DNA of 40,841 nt from Methanothrix sp. (GTDB lineage: Archaea > Halobacteriota > Methanosarcinia > Methanotrichales > Methanotrichaceae). The notes under the pieces were generated by a model, which saw only the letters and a list, made by a program, of their open reading frames with translations, did not search any database and was not told the origin of the DNA. Each line of letters opens with the position of its first letter. Positions within the stretch are counted from its first letter, which is position 1. Shown here piece after piece: positions 24,511-33,641 of the stretch. A program made the translations under genes and the position numbers. The stretch lies in NCBI GenBank assembly GCA_030611205.1, contig JAUWQF010000005.1, positions 1 through 40,841 on the forward strand. The letters are read 5' to 3'.

Positions 24511-24520
24511 TTATATAAAA
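24511..24520 (-). promoter_or_regulatory. TATA box of the Ntn-like gene
   Basis: TTTTATATAA on the - strand, centred about 45 bases before ATG 24470, in an AT-rich gap after the PriL gene. Confidence 0.5.
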
Positions 24521-24556
24521 ATGCTTATCGGCCCACCTAGAGAGCGTCTGCAACGT

Positions 24557-25552
24557 TCAGCTCTTCTTTAGTTTCGTCCTCGCCTGCTTCTGGTAGTAGC
24601 TCAGCGGATGGCTCACCCTCCGGCAGAGGTCGTCCTCGCCGGGACAGTTCCCATAGGTGGCCATGGTAGCGCACGAGGGCGGCGTGTACTTGGTACCACC
24701 CTTCCCGGATATGTGATCTACCTGGTACCTGGTCTTCTCCTCGTCGAAGTCCGGGCTGGTGTTGAAGAGGGCCACGACATCGTCCACGCTCATGCCCACG
24801 TTTATCAGGAATGATGTGAGGGCGAACCTGGCGGTATGAGCCAGGTTGACCCCTTCTGTTACCTGGGATAGGAACGTCCTGATGCAGGGAGGAAACGCCT
24901 CCTCGGCGACCTCTCCCAGGTCGGGGAACCGGTCCGCCTTGATCGCCACCAGCTCGGCTCCGATCTCTCTGGTGTAGTCCGCCAGCTGCCGGCAGATATC
25001 CTCCGGGACGGAGAGAGGCAGCCCCCTCATCACCCTCATCCTCGCCCGTTCTTCTAACAGGCGAGCCAGCTCGTCCTGGGTGACCGTAACCTTCCCCTTT
25101 CGCAGGCCCCTGTTCACCAGCTTCCACTTGGGGCTGCGCATCCTGTGGGCGGCCTTGAGGTACTCGGCGAAGTGAAGCTCGAAGAGGTCTCTCCGCCTGA
25201 CAGGATGGATATCGAGGTCCTGGGCCAGAGGTATCAGGTCTGCTGCATCTTCCTTCTTCATCCTCCTGCCGGCCAGCTTCGCCTCTGCCAGAGCATACCT
25301 CCGGGTGAGGAAGTCGTCGTCCAGACAGGATACCATCAACCTGGCCAGGGGGTAAGAGAGCAGCTCTGCTACGGGATGAACCGGTTGGTCGGGTATCGCC
25401 CCGCCGATGGCACCGAGGACGCGTTCGAGGGCCCTCTTCCTGACGGGCTGAAAGCCGCGCCTCTCCAGCAGGGCCTCGATAGAATAGCCCGTTTCTCTAA
25501 CCTGATCTGCAGCCTGGCGGGTAAAAGGATAATCAGAGCCGTTGTGGCTCAT
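24557..25552 (-). CDS. priL: DNA primase large subunit PriL
   Basis: 331 aa. The N-terminal half is helical (LSYPLARLMVSCLDDDFLTRRYALAEAK is characteristic). The C-terminal Fe-S domain has four cysteines in the family pattern: FPPCIR, then after DHISGKGGTKYTPPSC, YGNC and DDLC. The 4Fe-4S cluster is needed for primer initiation. The ATG overlaps the PCNA stop by four bases; TFS, PCNA and PriL are co-oriented, a conserved euryarchaeal arrangement. Confidence 0.92.
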   Translation of the reverse strand: MSHNGSDYPFTRQAADQVRETGYSIEALLERRGFQPVRKRALERVLGAIGGAIPDQPVHPVAELLSYPLARLMVSCLDDDFLTRRYALAEAKLAGRRMKKEDAADLIPLAQDLDIHPVRRRDLFELHFAEYLKAAHRMRSPKWKLVNRGLRKGKVTVTQDELARLLEERARMRVMRGLPLSVPEDICRQLADYTREIGAELVAIKADRFPDLGEVAEEAFPPCIRTFLSQVTEGVNLAHTARFALTSFLINVGMSVDDVVALFNTSPDFDEEKTRYQVDHISGKGGTKYTPPSCATMATYGNCPGEDDLCRRVSHPLSYYQKQARTKLKKS

Positions 25553-26292
25553 TCCTGTTCAATCCGGGGGGCCAGAAGGTAGTTGATGTCCACGCCCTGG
25601 CTGAGCGAGAAGTATACCCTGAGAGGATAGTCGACGCCCATCTCCAGCTTGACCTCCTGAGCCTTCCCGATCGCCTTGCTCATATCCGAGAGATAGTCGA
25701 GCGAGAAGAGGGATCTGGCTATCCCCGGTTTCATCCCCAGAAGCTCCCTGCTGGGTATCTTCAGGATGAGGGAATCGATGTCTCCGCTGGCTTCCATATA
25801 GAACATATCTTCTGGATCGTCGCTGACCCCCAGGATCACATGGTCGCTGACCTTCTCCGCGGCCCGGATGGCCTTCCTGAGCTGGGGGCCGGGAAGGATA
25901 ACGTGCGCAGGCAGGTCCAGGTCCGGGACCCGGGGCTCCTTCCTGATCGCGCTGGGATCGATAAGGCTCAGCGTGTAAGAAAGGGCGTTCAGTCCTATCT
26001 TCAGTTTGTGGTTCTCCTCATCCAGCTCCAGCGTGACGTTCTCTCCTCGGTCTGCCATGCTCAGGACGTCGCTGAGGCGCACCAGGTCCACCCCGATATC
26101 ACCCTGTGCAGCCTCAAAGTACTCGAACGCCTCGGGATCGATCCGGAAAGATACCATGGCGACGTTGGCGGGGTCCACCGCCTTTAGCTCTATCCCGTTC
26201 TCCGATATGGCGAACCTAACCTCATCAACTAGAGACGAAACCGCGTCAATCGCGTCGCGCAACGTTTCTGCGTCTATCACAGCCTTGAACAT
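25549..26292 (-). CDS. pcn: DNA polymerase sliding clamp PCNA
   Basis: 247 aa, the usual clamp length. MFKAVIDAETLRDAIDAVSSLVDEVRF, GIELKAVDPANVAMVSFRID, the inter-domain loop region LIDPSAIRKEPRVPDLDLPA, and the C-terminal VDYPLRVYFSLSQG followed by INYLLAPRIEQE. It forms the trimeric ring that tethers polymerase, ligase and FEN1. GGAGGAGG precedes the ATG. Confidence 0.95.
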   Translation of the reverse strand: MFKAVIDAETLRDAIDAVSSLVDEVRFAISENGIELKAVDPANVAMVSFRIDPEAFEYFEAAQGDIGVDLVRLSDVLSMADRGENVTLELDEENHKLKIGLNALSYTLSLIDPSAIRKEPRVPDLDLPAHVILPGPQLRKAIRAAEKVSDHVILGVSDDPEDMFYMEASGDIDSLILKIPSRELLGMKPGIARSLFSLDYLSDMSKAIGKAQEVKLEMGVDYPLRVYFSLSQGVDINYLLAPRIEQE

Positions 26293-26323
26293 CCTAGAGC
26301 CTCCTCCAAGAGGACGATTTTAT

Positions 26324-26337
26324 GTTAAATATACTTT
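26324..26337 (-). promoter_or_regulatory. TATA box for the PCNA-PriL transcript
   Basis: AAAGTATATTTAAC on the - strand between the TFS stop and the PCNA ATG, centred about 38 bases before it, so PCNA-PriL can be transcribed independently of TFS. Confidence 0.55.
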
Positions 26338-26341
26338 ACCC

Positions 26342-26653
26342 TTAGTCGTACTCTCTCCAAGTGCAGTTGCATTTTGTGCACCTGAAGAAGCGGACTTCGC
26401 TTTCGTCTGCCGACCTGAGCTGGCGGAGCCACCAGTACGCGACATTGTTTCCGCATTCGGGGCATCGCGCCTTGGTAGTGGGAAGCCCCGCGGCCTCTTC
26501 CTCTTCGATCACCGTGATCTGGCGCTTGGTCTGCTCGGTCCTGCTCACCAGACTATCGCTCTTGGTCTGCTTTATCTTCTTACCGCACTTCCTGCAGACC
26601 ATCATCCCCTCTACTGGCACCATGATGCTCTTGCAATCGGGACAAAACTCCAT
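26342..26653 (-). CDS. tfs: Transcription factor S (TFS)
   Basis: 103 aa with two zinc ribbons. The N-terminal one has FCPDCKSIMVP and VCRKCGKK. The C-terminal one has RCPECGN and FFRCTKCNCTWREYD. The latter contains the RSADE loop, whose acidic pair enters the polymerase to stimulate transcript cleavage, as in TFIIS. Divergent from the ACT-domain gene with a 56-base gap. Confidence 0.95.
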   Translation of the reverse strand: MEFCPDCKSIMVPVEGMMVCRKCGKKIKQTKSDSLVSRTEQTKRQITVIEEEEAAGLPTTKARCPECGNNVAYWWLRQLRSADESEVRFFRCTKCNCTWREYD

Positions 26654-26709
26654 CGGAGGAGATTAAACACTCGTCATATTAAAGTTTGCTAGTTGAATAA
26701 GGTATATGG

Positions 26710-27396
26710 ATGTCTACGTCAGGATCTTCTGGGAATGGTATGAGATCGGCTGTGAACGTCATATGCAAGAACCGCCCCGGCGTCTTACGTGACATCGCGG
26801 GCGCGGTGGCCGAGCTGGGCGGCAATATCGAATACACCCAGCAGTTCGTCTTGGAGCGAGGTGTGAATACGGGCAAGGCCTCAATCTACATGGAGATAGA
26901 TGGACGAATCGAAGAACTGGTCGATAGACTGATGTCCATCCCAGCGGTCTGTGAAGTATCGGTCCATCAGCCCTTCGATAAGATATTCGGGTCCCGGGTG
27001 ATCATAATCGGTGGGGGCGCCCAGGTCTCTCAGGCTGCGGTGGGTGCGGTGAACGAGGCGGATCGTCACAACCTCCGCGGGGAGAGGATCAGCATCGATA
27101 CCATACCCCTGGCGGGCGAAGATGCCATCGCCGACGCGGTCAACGCGGTGGAGAGGCTTCACAGAGCATCGGTGCTCATCTTGGCAGGAGCCCTAATGGG
27201 CGGCCGTATCACAGAAGAGGTCCAGAGGCTCCAGAAGGAAGGGATACCGGTGATCGCGCTCAAGATGGCAGGATCCGTGCCCGTCTACGCCGACCTGGTG
27301 GTGACAGACCCCATCCTGGCTGGAACCTTCGCCGTGATGCACGTCGCGAAGACCGCGGTATTCGATATAACGCGGGTGCAAGGGAGGGAGTTCTAG
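26710..27396 (+). CDS. ACT-domain protein with DUF5612
   Basis: 228 aa. Residues about 14-86 form an ACT ligand-binding domain (VNVICKNRPGVLRDIAGAVAELGGNIEYTQQF). The second part (HQPFDKIFGSRVIIIGGGAQVSQAAVGAV) to the end is the DUF5612 domain seen next to ACT in methanogens. ACT domains bind small molecules such as amino acids, so a regulatory role is likely; no catalytic motif is known. Convergent with the glutaredoxin gene. Confidence 0.8.
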   Translation: MSTSGSSGNGMRSAVNVICKNRPGVLRDIAGAVAELGGNIEYTQQFVLERGVNTGKASIYMEIDGRIEELVDRLMSIPAVCEVSVHQPFDKIFGSRVIIIGGGAQVSQAAVGAVNEADRHNLRGERISIDTIPLAGEDAIADAVNAVERLHRASVLILAGALMGGRITEEVQRLQKEGIPVIALKMAGSVPVYADLVVTDPILAGTFAVMHVAKTAVFDITRVQGREF

Positions 27397-27409
27397 AGCC
27401 CTGGCCCGC

Positions 27410-27664
27410 CTATCCCCGGCGTAGCCCCATCTTCTCCAGATCTCTGATCATCTCGCCGTCGAAGAGGTCCTCGAGGGTGTAGAACTCGTCGTCCACCTGG
27501 AGGACGGGCGCGGTGAGGGTGAATACCCCGTTTATCCTCAGCTCGGTTAGAGCCTCGGGAGTGGCCATATCCACCTCCTGGAACTCGATCTCCCATCCCT
27601 TCAGCACGTTCTTAAGCTGTTCACACCGCGGGCAGGTTTCTGTGGAATAAACTACGTACTTCAA
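27410..27664 (-). CDS. Glutaredoxin-like protein
   Basis: 84 aa. MKYVVYSTETCPRCEQLKNVL gives the CPRC redox motif at residues 11-14. TLTAPVLQVDDEFYTL has the cis-proline, and a C-terminal helix follows. Size and motif fit archaeal glutaredoxins or NrdH-like donors. The Cys-rich gene lies 34 bases upstream on the same strand. Confidence 0.87.
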   Translation of the reverse strand: MKYVVYSTETCPRCEQLKNVLKGWEIEFQEVDMATPEALTELRINGVFTLTAPVLQVDDEFYTLEDLFDGEMIRDLEKMGLRRG

Positions 27665-27698
27665 ACCTAGTCATGCCTCCACCGTTACGTCAAGCCGC

Positions 27699-28037
27699 TC
27701 ATAGCAGCCCTGTCGTAGGGTGCTCCTCCTCTCTGCTAACCGCGTATCCACACTCTACTGCTCGCTCGGCGCACATTCGGCAGCACGAGAAGTTGACCAG
27801 GTACGTCGTGTCCTCGATCTCATACTCGAATATCTGGTTGCAGCTGAGTCCCATAACCCGCCTGTAGTCTTCGCCGCGGCAGAACTCATGATCTTCCGCC
27901 TCTAGGGGGTACTCGTCCTCGAACCATATCTTGGGCAGAAGCACGGGGATTATCGCCATGTCCATGCCGCACCCGCAAGGCCCATAGGTATTTTCAGGCC
28001 CTTTGTAGACTATGGCCTTGTGCGTATGTTCGTCCAT
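27699..28037 (-). CDS. Cysteine-rich hypothetical protein
   Basis: 112 aa from ATG 28037, chosen because GGAGGT lies about ten bases upstream; the frame itself opens at 28058. Eight cysteines: YGPCGCGMDM, HEFCRGEDY, GLSCNQIFEY, FSCCRMCAERAVECGY. The pairs could bind zinc or an Fe-S cluster. No family recognised. The co-oriented glutaredoxin gene follows, so a redox-linked role is possible. Confidence 0.6.
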   Translation of the reverse strand: MDEHTHKAIVYKGPENTYGPCGCGMDMAIIPVLLPKIWFEDEYPLEAEDHEFCRGEDYRRVMGLSCNQIFEYEIEDTTYLVNFSCCRMCAERAVECGYAVSREEEHPTTGLL

Positions 28038-28266
28038 CTTACCACCGACCTCCATCACCTTGAAGCTGTCATCTCCTTCTTCGCCTTTACGTTCTAATAA
28101 CCTTGGTCTGAAAATAGGGGTCGACCACTATATACTCTGATTACTCTGATGATATTCTGATGACCGGTCGAAATAGACCCTCTTTGCGATACCTTTGGAT
28201 CTATCTGTGATGATAGCCTGTTTTATTCCGGTTCATCAAGATAATCTCGGGTACTACTTTACGAAA

Positions 28267-28277
28267 ATTATATATAG
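28267..28277 (+). promoter_or_regulatory. TATA box for the histone gene
   Basis: ATTATATATAG, about 115 bases before the histone ATG, predicts a leader of roughly 90 bases. A second TATA-like element on the - strand (about 28124-28134, AGTATATAGT) fits the divergent Cys-rich gene. The rest of 28059-28387 shows no gene. Confidence 0.5.
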
Positions 28278-28387
28278 TGGCTTGTTGAAGAACACAGTAC
28301 CGATTTGGAGCTGTAGTCGAAGATAAGCCGGTTTTACTTGTTTTTCTGACAGCAGTGTCCTGATTGACGGTAGGAGGGATAAGATTA

Positions 28388-28618
28388 ATGGCAATAATTC
28401 CAGTAGCTCCAGTTAGCAGGCTCATCCGCGAGGCAGGTGCCAAAAGGGTCAGCGAAGGCGCGCGTGACACATTGGCGAAGATCCTCGAGAATTACGGTCT
28501 GGATATAGCCGAAGAGGCCGTGGTGTGGGCGAACCACGCCAAGAGAAAGACGGTGAAGGCGGAAGATATCATAGAGGCGGTAAAGAGGGTCAAGCCCCCC
28601 AAGTTCCCTTCAGACTGA
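28388..28618 (+). CDS. Archaeal histone
   Basis: 76 aa from ATG 28388, with GGAGGG ten bases upstream; the frame is open from TTG 28364. Histone fold: IPVAPVSRLIREAGAKRVSEGARDTLAKIL, then KRKTVKAEDIIEAVKRV, with the RKT loop that touches DNA. There is a short C-terminal tail KPPKFPSD beyond the fold, absent from HMfA/HMfB-type histones. It forms nucleosome-like dimers and polymers on DNA. Confidence 0.93.
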   Translation: MAIIPVAPVSRLIREAGAKRVSEGARDTLAKILENYGLDIAEEAVVWANHAKRKTVKAEDIIEAVKRVKPPKFPSD

Positions 28619-28664
28619 AAGTAGATATGTAGATATAACACCTATAGGCATCAGTCGTCTTCAT

Positions 28665-30557
28665 ATGTCTACAAGCTCAGACTACCGTTCTCTGGGTCTG
28701 ATGTGCGGGATCGAGATCCATCAGCAGCTCGATACCGCCTCCAAGCTATTCTGTGGCTGTCCCACCAAGCTGAGAGACGTGGGGGACTCGAACCTGGAGT
28801 TCCTCAGGTACCTCCGTCCGGCCAGGAGCGAACTTGGCGAGATCGATAGGGCCGCCCTGGAAGAGGTTCTTGTCTCTCGTAAGTTCATCTACAAATCCTA
28901 CGATACTACCTGTTTGGTGGAGGCGGACGAGGAGCCCCCAAGCGAGCTGGACTGCGAGGCTCTCGACGTCGCGTTGACCGTATCCAAGATCCTGAAGATG
29001 CAGATCGTGGACGAGGTCCACACCATGCGCAAGATCGTGATCGACGGGTCCAACACGGCCGGTTTCCAGAGGACGGCCTGCATCTCCTCGGGGGGCTACC
29101 TGGAGACTTCTTGCGGCAGGGTGGGGATGGACACCATCTGTCTGGAGGAAGAAGCGGCCAGGATCATCGATGACCGGGGCGACGAGGTGGTCTACTCCCT
29201 GGACAGGCTGGGCATTCCTCTGGCGGAGATCTGCACCGCTCCGGATATCATCTCACCCCAGCATGCCAAAGAGGTGGCCCAGCAGCTGGGCATGATCCTC
29301 CGGTCTACGGGCAGGGTCAAACGAGGTCTGGGCACCATCCGCCAGGATGTCAACGTATCCATAAAGGCGGGAGCCCGGGTGGAGCTGAAGGGCGTCCAAG
29401 ACCTCAACCTGATCGATACCATCGTGGAGTTGGAGGTCCAAAGACAGGTCAGACTTCTGGAGATTAAAGACGAGCTGGTCAAGAGAAACGCCCGGGTGGG
29501 GGACGGCACATCGGACGTCACCGGCATCTTTGCCGATACCGGCTCCAAGGTGATCCGCAGAGCCCTAGATAGAGGAGGGTCCGTCCTGGCGGTCAGGCTG
29601 GACGGCTTCGACGGTCTGGTTGGCCAGGAGATCCAGCCGGGGAGGCGTCTGGGTTCGGAGATCTCCGACCGGGCGAAGCGGGCCGGTGTGGGCGGGATAT
29701 TCCATACCGATGAGCTTCCCTCCTACGGTATCACCGGGGAAGAGGTAGAAGCGGTCAGAGCCGAACTCTCTGCCGGAACAGACGACTGCGTGGTGATGGT
29801 GGCCGCGCCGCTCGATAGGGCAGAGGCGGCGATGACCGCGGTCCTGGTGAGAGCAAAAGAGGCCCTGGTGGGGGTGCCGGAGGAGACCAGGCGCGCCCTT
29901 CCCCAGGGAACGTCGGATTATATGAGGCCCCTGCCGGGGTCGGCCAGGATGTACCCGGAGACCGACGTGCCGCCCGTGATCATCACAGAGGATATGATAG
30001 ACTGCCTGGAGCTGCCCGAGCTCTTCGACGAGCGCGCGGCGAGGTACGTGCAAGACTGCGGACTGAACCCTGAGCTGGCCCGCCTGATGGCAACATCGCC
30101 CCAGTACCGGCTCTTCGAAGAGGTGCTCCGGACCTTCTCGCTCGCGCCCGCCCTGGTGGTCAGGACCTTGGAAGCCACCCCCAGAGAGCTGGCCAGAGAG
30201 GGTGTTTCTGTGGCCGACCTGTCCGATCATCATTACCTCGACTGCTTCGCCCTGGTATCTGGGGGGAAGGTGGCCAAGGAAGGGCTTCCCGAGCTGCTCA
30301 AGACCATGGCCAAAAACCCGCAGGCATCGGCAGAGGAAGCCGCCCGGGTGGCGGGCCTGGTCGGCGCCGACCAGGATCAGGTCGAGTCTTTGATCTGCAA
30401 GGTGGTAGCCGAGAGGGAGGATTTTGTCAGGGAGCAGGGCGAGAGAGCACAAGGTCCCCTGATGGGAGTGGTGATGAAGGAGCTGCGGGGTAAGGCCGAC
30501 GGCGCCCTGGTGAGCACGATCCTGAGGCGGGAGATCGAGAGGATCACGGGGCGGTGA
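28665..30557 (+). CDS. gatE: Glu-tRNA(Gln) amidotransferase subunit E
   Basis: 630 aa, the archaeal GatE length. The GatB-like kinase core opens with GLMCGIEIHQQLDTASKLFCGCPT. The catalytic cleft region includes VDGSNTAGFQRT and RVGMDTICLEEEAARII. The middle (about 285-420) is the AspRS-like insert specific to GatE, and the C terminus is the YqeY-like tail domain that grips tRNA. With GatD it converts Glu-tRNA(Gln) to Gln-tRNA(Gln); gatD is not in the window. Confidence 0.95.
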   Translation: MSTSSDYRSLGLMCGIEIHQQLDTASKLFCGCPTKLRDVGDSNLEFLRYLRPARSELGEIDRAALEEVLVSRKFIYKSYDTTCLVEADEEPPSELDCEALDVALTVSKILKMQIVDEVHTMRKIVIDGSNTAGFQRTACISSGGYLETSCGRVGMDTICLEEEAARIIDDRGDEVVYSLDRLGIPLAEICTAPDIISPQHAKEVAQQLGMILRSTGRVKRGLGTIRQDVNVSIKAGARVELKGVQDLNLIDTIVELEVQRQVRLLEIKDELVKRNARVGDGTSDVTGIFADTGSKVIRRALDRGGSVLAVRLDGFDGLVGQEIQPGRRLGSEISDRAKRAGVGGIFHTDELPSYGITGEEVEAVRAELSAGTDDCVVMVAAPLDRAEAAMTAVLVRAKEALVGVPEETRRALPQGTSDYMRPLPGSARMYPETDVPPVIITEDMIDCLELPELFDERAARYVQDCGLNPELARLMATSPQYRLFEEVLRTFSLAPALVVRTLEATPRELAREGVSVADLSDHHYLDCFALVSGGKVAKEGLPELLKTMAKNPQASAEEAARVAGLVGADQDQVESLICKVVAEREDFVREQGERAQGPLMGVVMKELRGKADGALVSTILRREIERITGR

Positions 30558-30939
30558 TCGGAGGGGTTTGGTCCGGGAGATCGACCGATCCGCCATTGGG
30601 CAGTGCCTCAGTAATAGGTTGATATATGTTCAAAAATTATGAAACTTGTGCTGATTCGAATGAGAAATGTATTCGATAGAGATCACCGACACAAACGACG
30701 TCGGATTGTCTATTTATTGTTTTCTGTGTAAAATATATACCAAATATGAGATCAGTACATGGGGTCATTACCCGGGATCCATAACATATATATATCAAAA
30801 ATTGGAATGGAAACATAACAACATGGTAGTAATCAGTATGATAGTAATGAGAAAAAGATTTTTTGAGTGATGTTGTCAGATGTTAGCAATTTAGCTAAAG
30901 GTTCACAATTTTGCATAACTTTAACAGAAATGTTAAAAT
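30558..30939. other. AT-rich gap, promoter-like only
   Basis: No supported gene. A TATA-like ACATATATATATC at about 30784-30796 could drive the UbiA gene. From here to 34.35 kb the base composition is clearly more AT-rich than in the preceding gatE gene. Confidence 0.4.
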
Positions 30940-31881
30940 ATGAAAACTTGTGACTGTTATACCATGTCAATTGCCTTTCTAATGAATTGGAGAGTGCCAA
31001 CTAAAAAAGCTTCATACATAAGCTATAGTAGTTTCTGCACCAGATCGATGAAAATTTTTTCGTTCTTGATGGTGAGTTCTCTCTTTATTGCCATTACAGG
31101 ATTTTTCGAGACATTTATAGGCTACTTACTTCTTGGTATGAACCCCAGCCTTCTCATATGCTCTGCGGTTTTTTTTGTTACCTTCAGCACCTATAGCCTG
31201 AATAAACTCACCGATGTGGAGGAAGATGCGATTAACATGCCTGAAAGATCGAGCTTTCTCACAGGGCACAGGAGACTTGTTATCTTATCCATACTTACAG
31301 GGTATGTACTTTGTGTACTATTAACGCTTCTTGCTAAGCCTTTGGCTGTTCCGATTTTATTCGTACCATTGGTAGCAGGTTTTTTATACAGTCTTAAGCT
31401 GCATCCAGTTATCCCCAGGCTCAAGGACATACCAGTCATGAAAAGTATTACTGTGGCTTTATCCTGGTCATGTGTATGTACGCTATTGCCAGCCGTGAAT
31501 AGTACAGATGTCGCAGAGGTGACAATAGCATCTGTCTTCTATTTCATACTGGCGAAGGTATTCATAGACGCGACCCTATACGATGTTAGAGACATTGAGG
31601 GAGATAAGGCAACTGGCATCAGAACGATTCCTGTGCTCATCGGCACTCGAAAAACCACGGCCCTCCTCCTAGCGATTAACAGCACTATCCTGCCATGTGT
31701 GGCGCTGGTGGAGACTGGCATTAGACCATTAGCAATCTTGATGATCTTCTATGGATATGCCTATATACTTTATTTCAGGAAGCGGAGAAACCCCATGGCA
31801 TTGGATTTCTTCGTGGATGGTCAGTGGATGCTGGCATCTATTATGTTCATCATGCTGAAGGGTGTAGGAGTCATCATCTGA
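30940..31881 (+). CDS. UbiA-family prenyltransferase
   Basis: 313 aa with eight to nine membrane helices. The two aspartate-rich motifs are present: NKLTDVEED at about residue 88-96 and DATLYDVRDIEGDKATGIRT at about 213. UbiA enzymes attach a polyprenyl chain to an aromatic or glycerol-phosphate acceptor; in archaea candidates include digeranylgeranylglyceryl phosphate synthase and quinone-type or heme pathways. The acceptor cannot be told here. The N-terminal 35 residues before the first helix are unusual, so a later Met (MNWRV or MKIFSF) may be the true start. Confidence 0.8.
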   Translation: MKTCDCYTMSIAFLMNWRVPTKKASYISYSSFCTRSMKIFSFLMVSSLFIAITGFFETFIGYLLLGMNPSLLICSAVFFVTFSTYSLNKLTDVEEDAINMPERSSFLTGHRRLVILSILTGYVLCVLLTLLAKPLAVPILFVPLVAGFLYSLKLHPVIPRLKDIPVMKSITVALSWSCVCTLLPAVNSTDVAEVTIASVFYFILAKVFIDATLYDVRDIEGDKATGIRTIPVLIGTRKTTALLLAINSTILPCVALVETGIRPLAILMIFYGYAYILYFRKRRNPMALDFFVDGQWMLASIMFIMLKGVGVII

Positions 31882-31933
31882 AATCAGTGGTCATTAAGCA
31901 GCTGATCTCAGGTCTCGATGGTGATTTAGGACC

Positions 31934-31962
31934 GGGTTGATGTTTGCTGCCCATATCAACCC
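31934..31962. terminator. Inverted repeat downstream of the UbiA gene
   Basis: GGGTTGAT and ATCAACCC form an 8-bp stem with a 13-base loop about 55 bases after the UbiA stop. Related but non-identical copies of the left arm context occur twice (GTGATTTAGGACC at 31921 and GTGATCTGGGATT at 31991, each followed by GGTTGATGT). The rest of 31882-32268 holds nothing I can name. Confidence 0.35.
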
Positions 31963-32268
31963 TAAAAGAGTAGAACCTACATTTCGCGGCAGTGATCTGG
32001 GATTTGGTTGATGTATTGTGCGGATAAGCTCTGTGGAGATCTACCAACAACGTTTTACGCTGGCGATCTCGTTCGAATACATTTTTCCTTCGAATCAGCA
32101 TCGGCTTCCTATTTTTCGGACAATATACCAACCTATTGCTGAGACACTACCGAACGAACCTCCAATACAATCTCAAGTGTTTACCAAAGTCAGGCCATTG
32201 GCCCTCATGTAAATAGACATCGATTTAGAGCAGAATGGTGGGCTTTGCCGATGATTCATGAAAACTAA

Positions 32269-33090
32269 TCAGAATGTCTCAACCAACTCAGACATATTCT
32301 TGTAAAACTCATAGAGTTCCATGCCCCATTTAGCAGCAGCTTCTCCCGTACAAAAAAGATCATTCCCTATATCATAACCTCCTTCCAGTCTGAACAATCC
32401 CAGGTACAGATGTTCATCGGCGACTGTAAATGCCACTTTGACATCAGCCTTTATTTTGTATAATCTAAAGTTCTCAAATTCAAGTAACTCACTCATAACC
32501 TTATAATAATCACTATAAACAAGGTCTATGATAGAATCTGTCAATACCAACTCGACATCTATGCCATTTTCCACACAAATAGCGATTGTTTCAGCGTATC
32601 CTGGGATGATTATTGGAGAGACACCGCGGATAACCTTCGACTCTACCACTTTCTCCATGAAGTATGTCTGCGCTTTAAGAAGTGCTGCTGGATCGGCCCG
32701 CACTACTTCCGATCGGCCCAACATCCCTATCCTAGACAAGAGCTCTTCAGGTATACCACTTATATCATGTGTCAGCCAGTAGTCTTTATGCTGATCTAAG
32801 ATCATGATAGCGCTCACAAGTTCGTTTATCAGAAGCGTTTGCACGCGCCCTATATTTGTCAGTGTATAACCGTTCTCCGTTCTTGTGACGAGGTCTGCAT
32901 CGATCATATTCCTTATCGCATGGAGAATTGTGGTGGCTCTGATCCCGATCTCCTTCTCAAGCGCCCCCACATTCTTCTCTCCATCCTTCAGGCAGAGCAT
33001 GGTTCTTGTTCGCACCTTAGACCTTGTGAGAGCCCTGAGCCACTTCTCAGTTTGATCAAACAAATCGGACGTTTTCACAGAATACCCCAA
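32269..33090 (-). CDS. FilR1-type (DUF1724) winged-helix regulator
   Basis: 273 aa. The N-terminal HTH (residues about 15-75: VRTRTMLCLKDGEKNVGALEKEIGIRATTILHAI) is followed by the methanogen-specific C-terminal domain (VRADPAALLKAQTYFMEKVVES, RGVSPIIIPGYAETIAICVENG, VELVLTDSIIDLV, then AFTVADEHLYLGLFRLEGGYD). This domain is known from FilR1, the regulator of the acyl-homoserine-lactone-type FilI system of Methanosaeta harundinacea, but many paralogues exist and no filI is visible here. The ligand is unknown. Confidence 0.85.
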   Translation of the reverse strand: MGYSVKTSDLFDQTEKWLRALTRSKVRTRTMLCLKDGEKNVGALEKEIGIRATTILHAIRNMIDADLVTRTENGYTLTNIGRVQTLLINELVSAIMILDQHKDYWLTHDISGIPEELLSRIGMLGRSEVVRADPAALLKAQTYFMEKVVESKVIRGVSPIIIPGYAETIAICVENGIDVELVLTDSIIDLVYSDYYKVMSELLEFENFRLYKIKADVKVAFTVADEHLYLGLFRLEGGYDIGNDLFCTGEAAAKWGMELYEFYKNMSELVETF

Positions 33091-33093
33091 ATT

Positions 33094-33519
33094 TCAGATT
33101 TTGGTCGCCTTATAGTCGAATGGTGGCATCTCATTTAAATCGCTATCTTGATAGTAAACGATACCCTTAATGGTTTCATCGTCTATTAGCCGTCCATCTA
33201 CAAAGGTTATTGAAACCGAAGGGTCGTCCCCTCCCAGGTTTCTCACGGATAGATAGTATGCGTTACACCTATCGCCTTCAACAGTTCCAAAAATAATACC
33301 TGAGTATTCATCGCCGGAAGGCTCTACCACTACAGAAAAAGATCCTAATATATTATTTTCTACTTGTTGGATTTTCGCAGTCATGATCTCCTTCACAGGG
33401 CCAAAGTCGTAAATGGACTCCCACGACCCACTGACATCTACATCACCCCGGCCCAGTGCCGGATTTCCTAATAGCACCAACGTGCAAAATATAAGAACCA
33501 CTGCTCTAAATCCAATCAT
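33094..33519 (-). CDS. Secreted small hypothetical protein
   Basis: 141 aa from ATG 33519, preferred to the first in-frame TTG because GGGGGTT sits seven bases upstream. Signal peptide: MIGFRAVVLIFCTLVLLGNPALG. The mature part is beta-rich (VSGSWESIYDFGPVKEIMTAKIQQVENNILGSFSV) and resembles lipocalin-like or CHAP-less beta-barrels, but no family is recognised. Follows on the same strand as the FilR1-like gene; it ends three bases after that gene's start region, so the regulator lies downstream of it. Confidence 0.6.
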   Translation of the reverse strand: MIGFRAVVLIFCTLVLLGNPALGRGDVDVSGSWESIYDFGPVKEIMTAKIQQVENNILGSFSVVVEPSGDEYSGIIFGTVEGDRCNAYYLSVRNLGGDDPSVSITFVDGRLIDDETIKGIVYYQDSDLNEMPPFDYKATKI

Positions 33520-33556
33520 GTTGAACCCCCATAACAATTATTCCTATAAATATACT

Positions 33557-33572
33557 TACTACTACTACTACT
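33557..33572. repeat. ACT trinucleotide run
   Basis: Five consecutive ACT units in the leader of the secreted-protein gene. Confidence 0.8.
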
Positions 33573-33641
33573 AATACTTAATCCTATCTTCGGTATCTCC
33601 GAATTAATGAATCTTGACAGAGGCACCCCAACGTGCACATC

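Noticed and set aside
30667-30870. 67-codon + strand ORF
   Set aside because: Low-complexity AT-rich frame with no ribosome site and no family.
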